Shown: positions 45,511-55,369 of the stretch, piece after piece
Numbering within the stretch: the first letter of the stretch is position 1
Layout: each line of letters opens with the position of its first letter
DNA from: an uncultured Pontibacter sp.
GTDB lineage: Bacteria; Bacteroidota; Bacteroidia; Cytophagales; Hymenobacteraceae
Assembly (NCBI RefSeq): GCF_947495565.1
Contig: NZ_CANLZM010000001.1
Coordinates: 434,001 to 498,000 of the forward strand
Length of the DNA: 64,000 bases
Direction: 5' to 3'
Program-made: the position numbers and the translations under genes
The notes under the pieces: generated by a model
The model's input: only the letters and a program-made list of their open reading frames with translations
Database searches by the model: none
Told to the model about the DNA's origin: nothing

Positions 45511-45758
45511 CTTTCAGGAGCAGAAATTGCGGTAAAATTCTCGAGCAAAGTATAAATCGGTTAGCCGGGTTTAGCTCATACTTGCTGCAATTGGCAAGAG
45601 GAAATTGAATACAAACTGCAGGTGCGGGTACGGCATCTTAACTGCCAGTTCAAGTATAAACTAACACCATAATTCCCCTTTTTACGTATGAGGTCGAAGT
45701 CTTTGCACAATTGCAGATAAGCAAACAGAAGTGCAAGCATCCGAGCTATCCCTACTAT

Positions 45759-47288
45759 ATGAATTCACCCTACAGGTTAATAATTTTCTTACTCTTCACC
45801 GTATCTTATGCCGCCTCCGGAGGTACACCTCCTGATATAAAGTATGACTCAGAACTTGAAGACCCAGTTGCCTTACAACTTGGCAGCGCAACAGAGGTGA
45901 AACGGTTTTTCATGGCACAAAAGCCTCTTGCAGCTACTCCGCTAAAATTAGCTGCTAAGGCAACTGCAGACATTGAGGTGAAGCGGCAGCCAATCTGGAA
46001 ACCAGCAGTGCAGGTGCTGGGTATCAACGCTTTGTTTATGGGCTTTAACCGCTATGTGGCCAAGGCAGATTATGGCTATGTAACACTTGGCACCTGGAAG
46101 AAAAACCTAAGGTCTGAGCCAGAGTGGGACACAGATAATTTTGGGATTAACTTTATAGGCCACCCTTACCAAGGCACTTTATACTTTAATGCCGCCCGCT
46201 CTCAGGGCTATACTTACTGGCAGTCTTTGCCTTTTGCTGTAGCAGGAAGCTTAACCTGGGAGTATTTCGGGGAGAATACGCTGCCATCTTACAACGACCT
46301 GATTTACACCCCCATCAACGGCGCCGCACTTGGCGAGGTGCTGTTTCGGGTAAGCTCATTTATTTTGGATGACCGCACGCAGGGTCGCGAACGGGTAATA
46401 AGAGAAGTTGCCGCTGGTATAGTTAACCCTGTGCGTGGGCTAAACAGACTGCTGCAGGGTAAAAGCTTTGAAGTTACCGACGGCTCAGATTACGAGCAGG
46501 AGCCATTTAACGTAACACTGTTTGCAGGCATACATCGCCTCAACGATCAGCAGAACGATGTTTTCGGGGAGGGAGGGACAAATGCCATGCTCAACATTCA
46601 GCTGGATTACGGCAACCCGTTTGACAGTACGAACCATAAAAAGCCTTTCGATTTTTTCAGGCTCCGCACCGAGTTTAGTGTAGGCTCTGATACCTTGGGC
46701 AGCAAAATAAACAACGTAACCGGCTATGGTATTCTGACGGGGCGCAACATGCAGCTAGGTAAGATAAGCCTACTGACCGGCATTTTTCAATATTACGATT
46801 ACTGGAACACCAGAAACTTTGAGTTGGGCGCACTTGGTTTTGGTGGTGGCGTTTTTTCAATGCTAGAGATCAAAGACCGTATCAATCTGTACACAAACGC
46901 CCATTTAGGTGTTATTCTGTTGGCAGGTAACAGCACCCGTTCTGCCCCAGAAGCACAGGGTTTACGCAATTATACATATGCCAATGGCCTGCAGAGTAAG
47001 CTAGAAAGTACCTTAACTCTTGGTGAGCGCGCAACAGTAGCTTTTATTTATTACCATTTCTGGCTTAATACTTTTGAAGGCCTCAAAGGAAGCAATTCCA
47101 TTGGTATTTTAAGGCCTAGGCTCACGGTAAAGCTATTCAAGAATGTAAGTTTAGGTTATGAGCATTTTGGCTATACCACCAAACGCCGCTTTGAAGATTT
47201 TGCAGATCAGCGTTCTGCTATTACGGAGCAGAAAATATTTGTACAGCTTTTTCTGGAGGCACCCCAGCGGAGAGGTAAGTATAATTAA
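45759..47288 (+). CDS. DUF3943 domain protein, exported
   Basis: The product from ATG 45759 is 509 residues, with a signal peptide (LIIFLLFTVSYAASG). Blocks such as WDTDNFGINFIGHPYQGTLY and SPLTWEYFGENTLPSYNDL-like sequence match the DUF3943 family of Bacteroidota. The C-terminal half alternates in a beta-barrel pattern and ends near VQLFLEAPQRRGKYN. Function is unknown; a probable outer-membrane location is inferred. It interrupts the run of signalling genes. Confidence 0.82.
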   Translation: MNSPYRLIIFLLFTVSYAASGGTPPDIKYDSELEDPVALQLGSATEVKRFFMAQKPLAATPLKLAAKATADIEVKRQPIWKPAVQVLGINALFMGFNRYVAKADYGYVTLGTWKKNLRSEPEWDTDNFGINFIGHPYQGTLYFNAARSQGYTYWQSLPFAVAGSLTWEYFGENTLPSYNDLIYTPINGAALGEVLFRVSSFILDDRTQGRERVIREVAAGIVNPVRGLNRLLQGKSFEVTDGSDYEQEPFNVTLFAGIHRLNDQQNDVFGEGGTNAMLNIQLDYGNPFDSTNHKKPFDFFRLRTEFSVGSDTLGSKINNVTGYGILTGRNMQLGKISLLTGIFQYYDYWNTRNFELGALGFGGGVFSMLEIKDRINLYTNAHLGVILLAGNSTRSAPEAQGLRNYTYANGLQSKLESTLTLGERATVAFIYYHFWLNTFEGLKGSNSIGILRPRLTVKLFKNVSLGYEHFGYTTKRRFEDFADQRSAITEQKIFVQLFLEAPQRRGKYN

Positions 47289-47379
47289 GTGAGCGTATGG
47301 TTTGTATGGCAGCTGTTTTATGATAATCTACAATACTGGCAAGCTTCTACAAAACTGCTCTCGATATGCAATATTGCAT

Positions 47380-47667
47380 TCAAGCCCGCTGCCTTAGAAG
47401 TTTAGCGTGGTCTGGCTTTAAATGGTATAAAACCAGCGTTGTTCCCGCCTTTTCAGCTTCAGAGGTTTTACTAAGCAAGCATCGCATGGCAGTGGGGCTA
47501 AGTGAGGTCATGTTTTGGCAGTCCAGCAGAATGTATTTGGCTTTGCGTAAAATTTCCTCTTGGCATCGCTTTTCCAACTCCTGTACTAAATCCATATTAC
47601 ACACACCACCCAGGCTCATCACTCCTACATCGTCCATCCGCTGTACCACCACTTCCTTTTTCATCAC
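47380..47667 (-). CDS. STAS-domain-like protein (anti-sigma-factor antagonist fold)
   Basis: This 95-residue protein has the size and layout of a lone STAS domain: an N-terminal strand (MSLGGVCNMDLVQEL), then YILLDCQNMTSLSPTAMRCLL, which resembles the STAS phospho-Ser loop (LDxxxxxxxDSSGLxxL) with SLSPTA in place of DSSG. Such proteins switch partners with anti-sigma kinases. No anti-sigma factor kinase is adjacent. With the RsbQ-like protein 4 kb away it may belong to a general-stress or signalling set; that link is inference. Confidence 0.6.
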   Translation of the reverse strand: MMKKEVVVQRMDDVGVMSLGGVCNMDLVQELEKRCQEEILRKAKYILLDCQNMTSLSPTAMRCLLSKTSEAEKAGTTLVLYHLKPDHAKLLRQRA

Positions 47668-47954
47668 ATCATCTTAGCCAATTAATAAATTACTCAACAA
47701 ATGTACACTACTGGTACTGTGTAAGCTATGTGTAAATACTTAAATCTTATAGTGTGAAATGCTTAAAAAGAAAGTTTAAATACTTGATTTTGTGGCAATA
47801 AAGCTTGGTGGGTGTCAGGGATTACCTAATATGAAGTTGCCCGTTTCAATATCTTACTACTTAAAAGTATAGTTATATTGTAAATAAAGTGAAGCAGCTG
47901 CACAGGTACCTATAAGTTGGCTTTTTATTCTTTCATGCTTAAACTAATCTTAAA

Positions 47955-48626
47955 ATGACAAGATAAAGCGCTATCAAATTAATTATTACTGACGATCATG
48001 GAATTATCACGGAAAGATTGCGCTCTTTGCTGGAATGCGACAAAGAACTGCAAGTAGTAGGAGAGGCCGGAGTTAGACAGGAGCTCCTGAATTTACTGGA
48101 CCATACGCCTACAGATGTTGTTTTAATGGATGTGAACATGCCTGTAATGGATGGTTTTGAGACACTGCAGCAGCTGAAAAAACTTCACCCTGAAGTAGCG
48201 GTTATTGTGCTCACCATGCTGGACAATGCGCCTACCCTGCGCAGGATGATGGAGAGCGTGGCCATTGGCTATCTGCTGAAAGATACGGGCAAAGATGAGC
48301 TTTGCTCTGCCATAAAACTGGCTGTTAAAGGTACACCGTTCATTAGTTCGGGCATGTCTATAAAAATGATGCAGAAGGTGTTGCATCCTTCTAAAGAAGA
48401 TGAGGCAGAACAAACTAAAAACTCAAGGCTTTCAAAGCGGGAGCTTGAAATACTATCGCTGATATAAGAAGGATACACAGATGCCGAGATTGCAGATAAG
48501 CTTTTCACCAGCAAGCGCCCCATTGAGACACACCGGCAGAACATCCTGGAGAAGACCCAGGCTAAAAACACGCCTAATTTTATTAAATACGCTATTCAGC
48601 ATAAACTCATTGGCCTGGACAGCTGA
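47955..48626 (+). pseudogene. NarL/LuxR-type response regulator, two in-frame TAA stops
   Basis: Read through its stops, this frame gives 223 codons with a full receiver (LIITDDHGIIT, phospho-Asp in VLMDVNMPVMDG, Thr in VLTMLD, Lys in YLLKDTGK) and a LuxR HTH (SKRELEILSLI, then EGYTDAEIADKLF, ending HKLIGLDS). The first stop is TAA at 47964 three codons after the only ATG; the second is TAA at 48465 in the HTH. A fragment from TTG 48018 to 48467 could still yield a bare receiver. It is the only response regulator next to three kinases here. Confidence 0.8.
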
Positions 48627-49730
48627 GAAGTATAAGAAAAGGAGCCACTTAGGTGCGTAAGAATTGATTTTCAGCAACGGAGATTGATGAAATAGGCTCT
48701 TTTTCTTAATAAGATTTCATGCAAGTACAAGCCAAAAATAATTGGACTCTCACAGCATAATGTTCCTTCAACAGCATTAGCAGGTAGCAATTTTAGAATT
48801 ATACTTGCTTTACGGCGCCAGACTGGTAAGGTAAATTGAGTTATAGTTAATTGGTAATTTATCTCTGATAATACTGTTTTACCACGTTGCGTTAAGTATT
48901 TCGCGCAAAGGCCTTTCTTATACTAATCAATTCGTTATTCTCACTTGCCTTTTACCGCAGCGGCTGCTAAGTGTTTCTCTATATGGTGGTTTATACTTAG
49001 CGCTCTGGCATAAAACGGTATTTCAAGTTAAAAAGACCTAAAAAAGTTTAATGCTATACTTTCGATTGATTTAAAAGCGTAAACTAGCCTAAAGGTTATC
49101 TGGTAGTGCAAAAAGCAGCGCTTAACTAATTCAGTACCAGATTAGCTTCATAAAGAGTCGGAGCGGCCATACCTGTTTGGGTGCTGAGGATAGTCCTTCT
49201 TCTCTTTTTTTAGAGCTTCTCTAGGCACGTTTCCCTGATCAAAGAAAGTCAACTAATTTTAAGATGAATATATGGCAGCTAAAACAAGTCAGGAGTGTCT
49301 TGTGGTTTTAAAAATCAGTGACGAGCCAGGTAAATTTTTGACCTTTTGCTGGTCAGGATTTTCGGGGGAACAGCGCTTGCAGGCCACCAGCAGAAGCTTC
49401 GATCCCGATCACAAACATTTCCCTTCCTGCTTTATACCCGGCGCTTTTGTCCGAGTGCTGTTTTTTATTCTGCCCAGCTGCTTTCTCCATACTCTACTCC
49501 AAAATGATGCAAAGAACTATTGCTCCTTCGCCTTCTTACCTTTAGCTGATTATATGTGGAGGATATTTGTGAATAAGAAACTGCAGCATTCTAAACCTTA
49601 CTTGAAACTTAGCTTTCAGCAATTTTAAATTATTGTGGTAATCGAGATAATGTATTTTAAGGTTAGTTTAACTGCAGCAATGTATGTATATAAACCTAAA
49701 GCCAAATATTTCTCCAAATAGGCTCTTTAC
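48627..49730. other. 1.1-kb stretch without a supportable gene
   Basis: The stretch is A/T-rich and contains no homologous frame. An open frame at 49272-49628 (118 residues, hydrophobic patch VLFFILPSCFL) has no family resemblance or promoter and is probably chance or a remnant. The region lies between two pseudogenes and may be decayed coding sequence. Confidence 0.5.
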
Positions 49731-50774
49731 ATTAAGTCAGAAGAAAACCCTAAAGTAATAGTAATCGGAACCTCAGCGGGAGGCATGCAAGCCATGACAA
49801 GACTTGTATCCAAACTTCCTGCAGACTTACCTGCCGCTGTTTTTTTTGTGCAGCACTTAAGCAGCGACTAATCAGTTCACTTTATTGTGAAAAAGCTAAG
49901 TAGTTGTACCAGCTTAACCTGTTAAGTTGCAGAGCACGGAAAAGCCTTTTAATCGGGCACTTTATACATGGCTCCGGCGGACATGCACCTGCTACTTAAT
50001 GAAAAGGAGATGCGGGTGGTAAGAGGGCCACGTAAAAATCAGTTTCGGCCTTCAATTGATCCGTTGTTCCGGTCGGCTTCTGCTTATCACGGTTCCGATG
50101 TAGTAGGCGTGATTTTGACAGGGTTTATGAGCGATGGCGTAATCGGGATGGAATGTATAAAACGCAGTGGCGGCGTAACTGTGGTGCAGCACCCGGGTAA
50201 TGCTGAATTCTCGCCTTTACCAAACAACGTAATACGCCAGGTAGCGGCAGATTTTATCGAACCTTTAGATGAAATTGCTCATGTACTTATAAAGCTGGCT
50301 CACCGGCCTACTCAAAATTCAAAAGCGGTGCCTGCAGACATTAGGCAAGAGGCACTGATTGTTGAACGCATCATAACGAACAGTGCTATGACCAGTATAC
50401 AAGATTTAGATGATGTAGGCGAATGTGCTGCCTACAGCTGTCCGGAATGCGGCGGCGGTTTATGGGAGCTCTCCCAAGAAGGTACTTTAAAGCGGTTCAG
50501 GTGCCACTCCGGACACGCGTACTCGCAATTATCGTTGCTGCAAAGTATGGATAACGCTTTGAAAGAGACAATATGGGTTGCCTTGCGCAGCCTGGAAGAG
50601 CGGCGGAATATTCTGATTCAGATGTTTAAGGGAGAATCCTGCAAAGTAAACCAACGTTGGGCTACCATACAGGAGGAACGCGCCGAAGAAATGAAGGTGC
50701 ACATTCAGCGCCTTCGGGAGTTCCTGGCCAAGTCCACACTTTCTGACGAAGAGCAGCTAAACAGTTTAGGTTAG
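49731..50774 (+). pseudogene. CheB-type methylesterase, start lost and three in-frame TAA stops
   Basis: One continuous frame encodes a complete CheB catalytic domain. The Ser motif lies in VIGTSAGGMQAM, His in VQHLSSD, Asp in LTGFMSDGVIG, and a C-terminal zinc-ribbon-like tail CPECGG ... RFRCHSGHAY. TAA stops fall at 49869, 49923 and 49950, and no ATG precedes the Ser motif (the codon before is ATT). The intact part from ATG 49968 (268 codons) keeps the Asp but lacks Ser and His, so cannot be active. The frame is otherwise uninterrupted, so the decay is recent. Confidence 0.82.
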
Positions 50775-50881
50775 CTTAAATTCCATACTTTCAGGGAACT
50801 ACAGGCTTTGCCAATAGTTTTCTGTTACCACCGTATCAACTTAATTTATGAGCTGTAGTACAGGAAGTGTGCAAGGCTGGT

Positions 50882-53008
50882 TTATACTTCTTTAGAAAAG
50901 AACACGCGGAAAGTTGTTCCCTTGCCCAGCTCGCTTTCCACCTCAATTTTGCCACCAGCGTTATCAACTATTTTCTTAACGATATACAGCCCGATGCCAG
51001 ACCCTTCCACATGGTCGTGCAGGCGCTTGAACATAGAAAACATTTTCTGGACATCATCAGGGTTTAACCCAAGACCATTGTCAGCTACAGAAAGCGCCAG
51101 ATAATCAGCAGTTTGCTCAGTTGAAATAAGTATGTGCGGCTTCCTTTCCGGAGATTTATACTTTATGGCATTGCTGATCAGGTTGTAAACGATGCTTCGT
51201 ATATTTTTTGCTGAAAAGGAAATAGCCGCTTGCTGGGTTAGATTTGTCTCAATGATAGCGCCTGCCGATACAATAGCGGCTCTAAGGTCAAGGCATACTC
51301 CGGTTATAACTTCCTTCAAGTCGATTGCGGAGGTGTCTTCTCCGGCTTCGCGCTGGATTTTGGCTACCTCCGTCAGCTCTGTTACAACTTTTTTAAACCT
51401 GTTTATAGAGGTTTGAATATGAGCCGTCAGCTGCTGAATTTCTATTGAAGAAGCCAGTTGCGGTGGCAGGTGCTCCTGTAGTTCATGCATCAGGCCTTCA
51501 ATGTTATAAATTGGGGCTTTAAGGTCATGAGAGGCAGAGTATACAAAGTTATCTAAGTCGGCATTGGTGGTCAGGAGCTGTCTGTTCATGGTTTCGATCT
51601 CCTGCCTTGCTTTTACCTGCTCACTAATGTCAATCGCTACAGCTATTATACCGGATATAAATCCATGTTCGTCGCGCAAGGGGTGGTAGACAAAGTTGAG
51701 GTAAACTGTTTCCAGCTCACCGTTTCGCTCCAGTACCAGAGGAAGTTCATTGGCTACAAAAGGAACCCCGGTTTTTAAAACTTCGTCAAGCAGTAGTTTA
51801 AAGCCTTGTTCAGTAGCTTCCGGAATCGCTTGCAGAACCGGCCTGCCCAGCACATCTTCCTGCTTAATGCGCCAAATCTCACAAACAGCAGGGTTGGCAA
51901 TGTCCACAATATACTCAGGGCCTCTGAGCATTGTAATACCCACAGGGGCCTGCTGGAAAATCTCGTTCAGGTATTCCTGCTTATTCAGTATTTCCTGCCT
52001 TGCCTGAACGTTAATAATGGATGTAGCGATATGCCCAGCCAATAAACTATGGAAACCCTGATAATTTTCATTGTACTCCAACCTATCACTTAAACCCGCT
52101 ATAAAAAAGCCAAGAGGCTGGATTTGGGCAGGACGAAGTATAGGAAGTATAACTGCACGCTTAGCAATTGCTGTAGTTGTATTGTTTGTTATACTATTGC
52201 TGCCAGCAGGCAAGTCTATGATGATAGGCTGCCGCGTCTGCTGCACTTCCGCCAGTGGCCATGGTTCAGGCAAGTTCAACAGGTTTATCAGGTCTGGTGT
52301 GAGTGAGGGTTGTAATTGGCCCGCTTGGGCTGTGAGCCTGGCTTCTGACCCAATAGCATTGGTTAAATATATGAGGTTGAAAGGCAGGTCGTTAGGGTTT
52401 TTATTTAAGATGGCGCAGGCAGTGCTGCTAAGCTCATCCATTGTAAGGGCCTGCGATAAGGCATCTGAAATGTCTTTTAACGTTTTGAGTCTTCTTTGCC
52501 CTAATACAAAGCTGGTTTCCTCGTTACAGGCACAAAAAATTCCTGCTACTTCTCCAGCGTCGTTAAAAGCTGGGCTGTAAGAAAACGTCCAGTAAGTTTC
52601 TTCGGCATATCCATTTCTCTCCAGGTACAGCAGCAGGTTTTCAGCGTAAAAGTCATTGCTGTTTTCTAAAATATCTTCGGTTAAACCTCCAATCTGATCC
52701 CAAACTTCAGCCCATATATCTTTTGCTTTAGCACCTAATGCAGTAGGGTGCTTTTTGCCTAAAGCGGGTAAATAGGCATCGTTATGGAACAAGAACAAAT
52801 CCTTCGTCCACCAGATAAATATCGGAAACCTTGAGTTTAGCAGGAGCCTGATATTGGCTCTTAAGCTATGTGGCCACTGTTGAGGGTTACCCATCGGATG
52901 AGATTCCCAATCAAAACTGCGCATAAGGGCACCCATTTCACCGCCGCCGCTAAATATACTGGCAGTATCCGAATTGGTTGGCGCGGGTAAAGTGCTTGGC
53001 TGTGGCAT
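50882..53008 (-). CDS. PAS/GAF sensor histidine kinase
   Basis: This 708-residue cytoplasmic kinase has an N-terminal PAS (about residues 35-165; FPIFIWWTKDLFLFHNDAY), a GAF-like domain (about 180-340), a second PAS (about 345-465; QAPVGITMLRGPEYIV), and a HisKA/HATPase output with His494 in SASHDLKAPI, NLISNAIKYKSP and VADNGLGLN. The last 220 residues are closely similar to the kinase end of the CheB-CheR fusion at 55370-59470. No receiver domain and no adjacent intact response regulator are present. The start ATG 53008 is well placed. Confidence 0.92.
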   Translation of the reverse strand: MPQPSTLPAPTNSDTASIFSGGGEMGALMRSFDWESHPMGNPQQWPHSLRANIRLLLNSRFPIFIWWTKDLFLFHNDAYLPALGKKHPTALGAKAKDIWAEVWDQIGGLTEDILENSNDFYAENLLLYLERNGYAEETYWTFSYSPAFNDAGEVAGIFCACNEETSFVLGQRRLKTLKDISDALSQALTMDELSSTACAILNKNPNDLPFNLIYLTNAIGSEARLTAQAGQLQPSLTPDLINLLNLPEPWPLAEVQQTRQPIIIDLPAGSNSITNNTTTAIAKRAVILPILRPAQIQPLGFFIAGLSDRLEYNENYQGFHSLLAGHIATSIINVQARQEILNKQEYLNEIFQQAPVGITMLRGPEYIVDIANPAVCEIWRIKQEDVLGRPVLQAIPEATEQGFKLLLDEVLKTGVPFVANELPLVLERNGELETVYLNFVYHPLRDEHGFISGIIAVAIDISEQVKARQEIETMNRQLLTTNADLDNFVYSASHDLKAPIYNIEGLMHELQEHLPPQLASSIEIQQLTAHIQTSINRFKKVVTELTEVAKIQREAGEDTSAIDLKEVITGVCLDLRAAIVSAGAIIETNLTQQAAISFSAKNIRSIVYNLISNAIKYKSPERKPHILISTEQTADYLALSVADNGLGLNPDDVQKMFSMFKRLHDHVEGSGIGLYIVKKIVDNAGGKIEVESELGKGTTFRVFFSKEV

Positions 53009-53748
53009 TATCTGATACTATATATAAATTTCAGGTTCCCATACTTTATCCTGAAAGCTAAAGTATGGAGAGTACAAATTGTACTAAACCTAAAGGTAAA
53101 GATTTGATTTTAGAAGCAGAATAACTTTACGAAGATAAAGAAGAGGGAGACAATACAGAACTGTCATTTTTTAAGACTGATTATATTACGCTTTCTGCCT
53201 TAAAAGTATGGTTTGGCGTTTTCTGGTGAAGATAACCAGATTGTAGGCGGAAAAATTTATAGCTGACAAAGTATAAAATTATCAGTGTTGTCTGGTTGGA
53301 TGCGATCATTCCGTAGATACTTCCCGCCATTGTTGGTGTTTTCACCAACAATCAAAATGCCCTTGCTGGTGAATACACGCAGCAAGGGCAGGCAGAGCAG
53401 TTTAGTAAACTCTAAACAGGCTCATGATAAGTATACCTACTTCCTGTTGCTTTTTATACTTAGTATATAACTATTTTTGTATTTTTCCTGGTAATATATG
53501 TTTTACAAAAATACTAGCTGAAAATACATGTATATTAGAGTTTTAACGCGTAAAAGAGGAGCTTCAGAAGCTTATAACATTTTTGTTAATGTTTGGTTTA
53601 CAGTCTTAGCTTAGCAGCTGTATCTTAAAAGAACGGGTAAGCTTTGTATTTAGTAGGCGGCTTAGGGCTCCGGTATGAGCAGGAGTCTTGCGAATTTTTC
53701 GCTTAAAATATTTATTTGCTCTAGTCGGGCCTCATTTTATTGCAGCAT
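53009..53748. other. Long intergenic region between divergent kinase and phytochrome genes
   Basis: These 740 A/T-rich bases separate the divergent kinase and phytochrome genes, so both promoters must lie here, but no perfect TAnnTTTG box was found. Copy 2 of the double-hairpin repeat occupies 53323-53424. The rest shows no ORF or hairpin of note. Confidence 0.6.
53323..53424 (-). repeat. Double-hairpin dispersed repeat, copy 2 (inverted relative to 4545-4696)
   Basis: Matches copy 1 in opposite orientation. Its two hairpins are perfect: ATTGTTGGTG/CACCAACAAT with a 4-base loop (53329-53352) and TGCCCTTGCTG/CAGCAAGGGCA with an 11-base loop (53358-53390). One terminal repeat (ACTCTAAACAGGCTCA, 53409-53424) is clear; the other end cannot be found, so the copy seems shortened. 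Confidence 0.65.
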
Positions 53749-55302
53749 ATGGATAACCAAACAGCACCCATTAATATAACGATTGAAAAGAATTATGATT
53801 CGGAGTTTTGCGGAAGCATACCTCTGCACCTCGTCAATCTGATTCAACCGCATGGTGTGCTGCTGGTGCTGGATAAAAAGGAGCTACGGATTCTGCAGAC
53901 CAGCGAAAACGTAAGTGATTATCTGGCCATGCCAGCCGATGAGTTGCTGAAAAAATCTCTTGCCGATTTGTTGCCGGAAAGCCAGTTTAAAGAGGTTTTA
54001 GATAAAGTAGATGCGCAGGGAGGGCATGATAAGATTCCTTTTATGCTCAACATTATCACCGAAGGGCAGGAAAAGCCTTTCTCTGCTCTCATTCTACCTC
54101 AAGATGATTACCTGCTCATGGAGCTGGAGAGAAGCGCACCTTCACCGGAAGAGTCGTTTGTTCGCCTTTACCAGCATATCAAATACATCACATCCATACT
54201 TAAGCAAGCAGGCACCCAACAGGAAATTGCCTTGCGTGCCGCCGAAGAGTTAAAGGCTTTCACTGGATTTGACAGAGTGCTTGTTTACCAGTTCGACCCG
54301 CAGTGGAATGGCATTGTTATAGGCCAAGCCAAGGAAGATGACATGGATGATTACATGGGCTTGCGCTTTCCGGCCTCAGATGTACCCAAGCAGGCACGTG
54401 ATTTATACTTTAAAAACCCTTACCGCCTTATTCCTACCCGCAACTACACACCTGTTCGTCTGATTCCAATTGTAAACCCGCTAACCCAGCGATTCACGGA
54501 TCTTTCGGATAGTAACCTGCGCAGTGTGGCGAGGGTACACCTGGAGTACTTGGGAAACCTGAAGATAACTGCCTCTATGTCGCTTCCCATAATTATTGAG
54601 AACAACTTATGGGGACTCATTTCTTGCCACCACAAAACAGCCAAACACCCCGGTTATGAAATGCGCTCTGCAATGGAGTTGCTATCCGGCATTCTTTCGG
54701 CACAGTTGGAGGTAAAGCAAAGAGAAGATAACATGGCACGGAGGGTGCGCCTGCGCAGCATACACGTAAAGCTTGTGGAGCAGCTATACACCACCCCACA
54801 CTTTGCTGACGGAGTGCTTGAAGGCGAGGCAAGTATAAAAGAGCTGCTTTCGTTAACCGGTGCCGCCGTAATGTATGAAGGCAATCTGTGGGTAAGCGGA
54901 GCTACTCCAAGTGATCAGGAGATAAAAGAGCTCAGCTCGTGGCTGCGCCGCAATAAAAGCAGCGGCTTGTTCGCTTCTGATACATTACCCCACGATTATC
55001 CGCACAGTAAAAGTTACAAAGACATAGCAAGCGGAATAATCGCTCTGCCCATCAATGCTGATCAGGGGGAGTTTATACTTGGGTTCAGGCCTGAGGTAAC
55101 GCAGACGGTAGAGTGGGGAGGAAACCCGGATAATGCCATACAAATGGAGGCAGACGGCAAGTCGTATCATCCGCGCAATTCATTTGCCACTTACAAAAAT
55201 GTTGTCAAAAACACTTCGATGCCTTGGCTGCAAGAGGAGATAGAGGCTGCCGAATCACTTCGGAATGCTGTAATAGAAAAGATTATCAAAGAAAGGCATT
55301 GA
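53749..55302 (+). CDS. Bacteriophytochrome photosensory module (PAS-GAF-PHY) without a kinase
   Basis: This 517-residue protein carries a full biliverdin photosensor: chromophore Cys21 in EFCGSIPLH, IQPHGVLL, Asp211 in FPASDVP, His264 in RVHLEYLG, and the PHY tongue with Pro475-RNSF. It senses red and far-red light by Pr/Pfr change. It stops after a helix (ESLRNAVIEKIIKERH) where a histidine kinase normally follows, so output must be in trans. A second start, TTG 53740, is possible but ATG 53749 is better. The CheB-CheR-kinase gene begins 67 bases downstream. No heme oxygenase (biliverdin source) is in the window. Confidence 0.95.
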   Translation: MDNQTAPINITIEKNYDSEFCGSIPLHLVNLIQPHGVLLVLDKKELRILQTSENVSDYLAMPADELLKKSLADLLPESQFKEVLDKVDAQGGHDKIPFMLNIITEGQEKPFSALILPQDDYLLMELERSAPSPEESFVRLYQHIKYITSILKQAGTQQEIALRAAEELKAFTGFDRVLVYQFDPQWNGIVIGQAKEDDMDDYMGLRFPASDVPKQARDLYFKNPYRLIPTRNYTPVRLIPIVNPLTQRFTDLSDSNLRSVARVHLEYLGNLKITASMSLPIIIENNLWGLISCHHKTAKHPGYEMRSAMELLSGILSAQLEVKQREDNMARRVRLRSIHVKLVEQLYTTPHFADGVLEGEASIKELLSLTGAAVMYEGNLWVSGATPSDQEIKELSSWLRRNKSSGLFASDTLPHDYPHSKSYKDIASGIIALPINADQGEFILGFRPEVTQTVEWGGNPDNAIQMEADGKSYHPRNSFATYKNVVKNTSMPWLQEEIEAAESLRNAVIEKIIKERH

Positions 55303-55369
55303 TACTTCTTTGCAAAGTAAGCATCGAGTGGAAGTAAGATGTTAAGCGCCAGGAATACGGATTGTATAC

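Noticed and set aside
49272..49628. 118-codon ORF between the two pseudogenes
   Set aside because: No homology, promoter or signal could be seen, and it lies in decayed A/T-rich DNA. It may be a remnant but I could not support it as a gene.
48690..49728. 13-base word AAATAGGCTCTTT at 48690 and 49716
   Set aside because: About 30 identical 13-mer pairs are expected by chance in a 64-kb window, so it is not evidence for a repeat.
47955..50774. Stop-codon recoding (TAA read as Gln) to rescue the two broken genes
   Set aside because: Neighbouring intact genes end in TAA, and the CheB gene has also lost its start codon. Ordinary pseudogene decay explains all observations.
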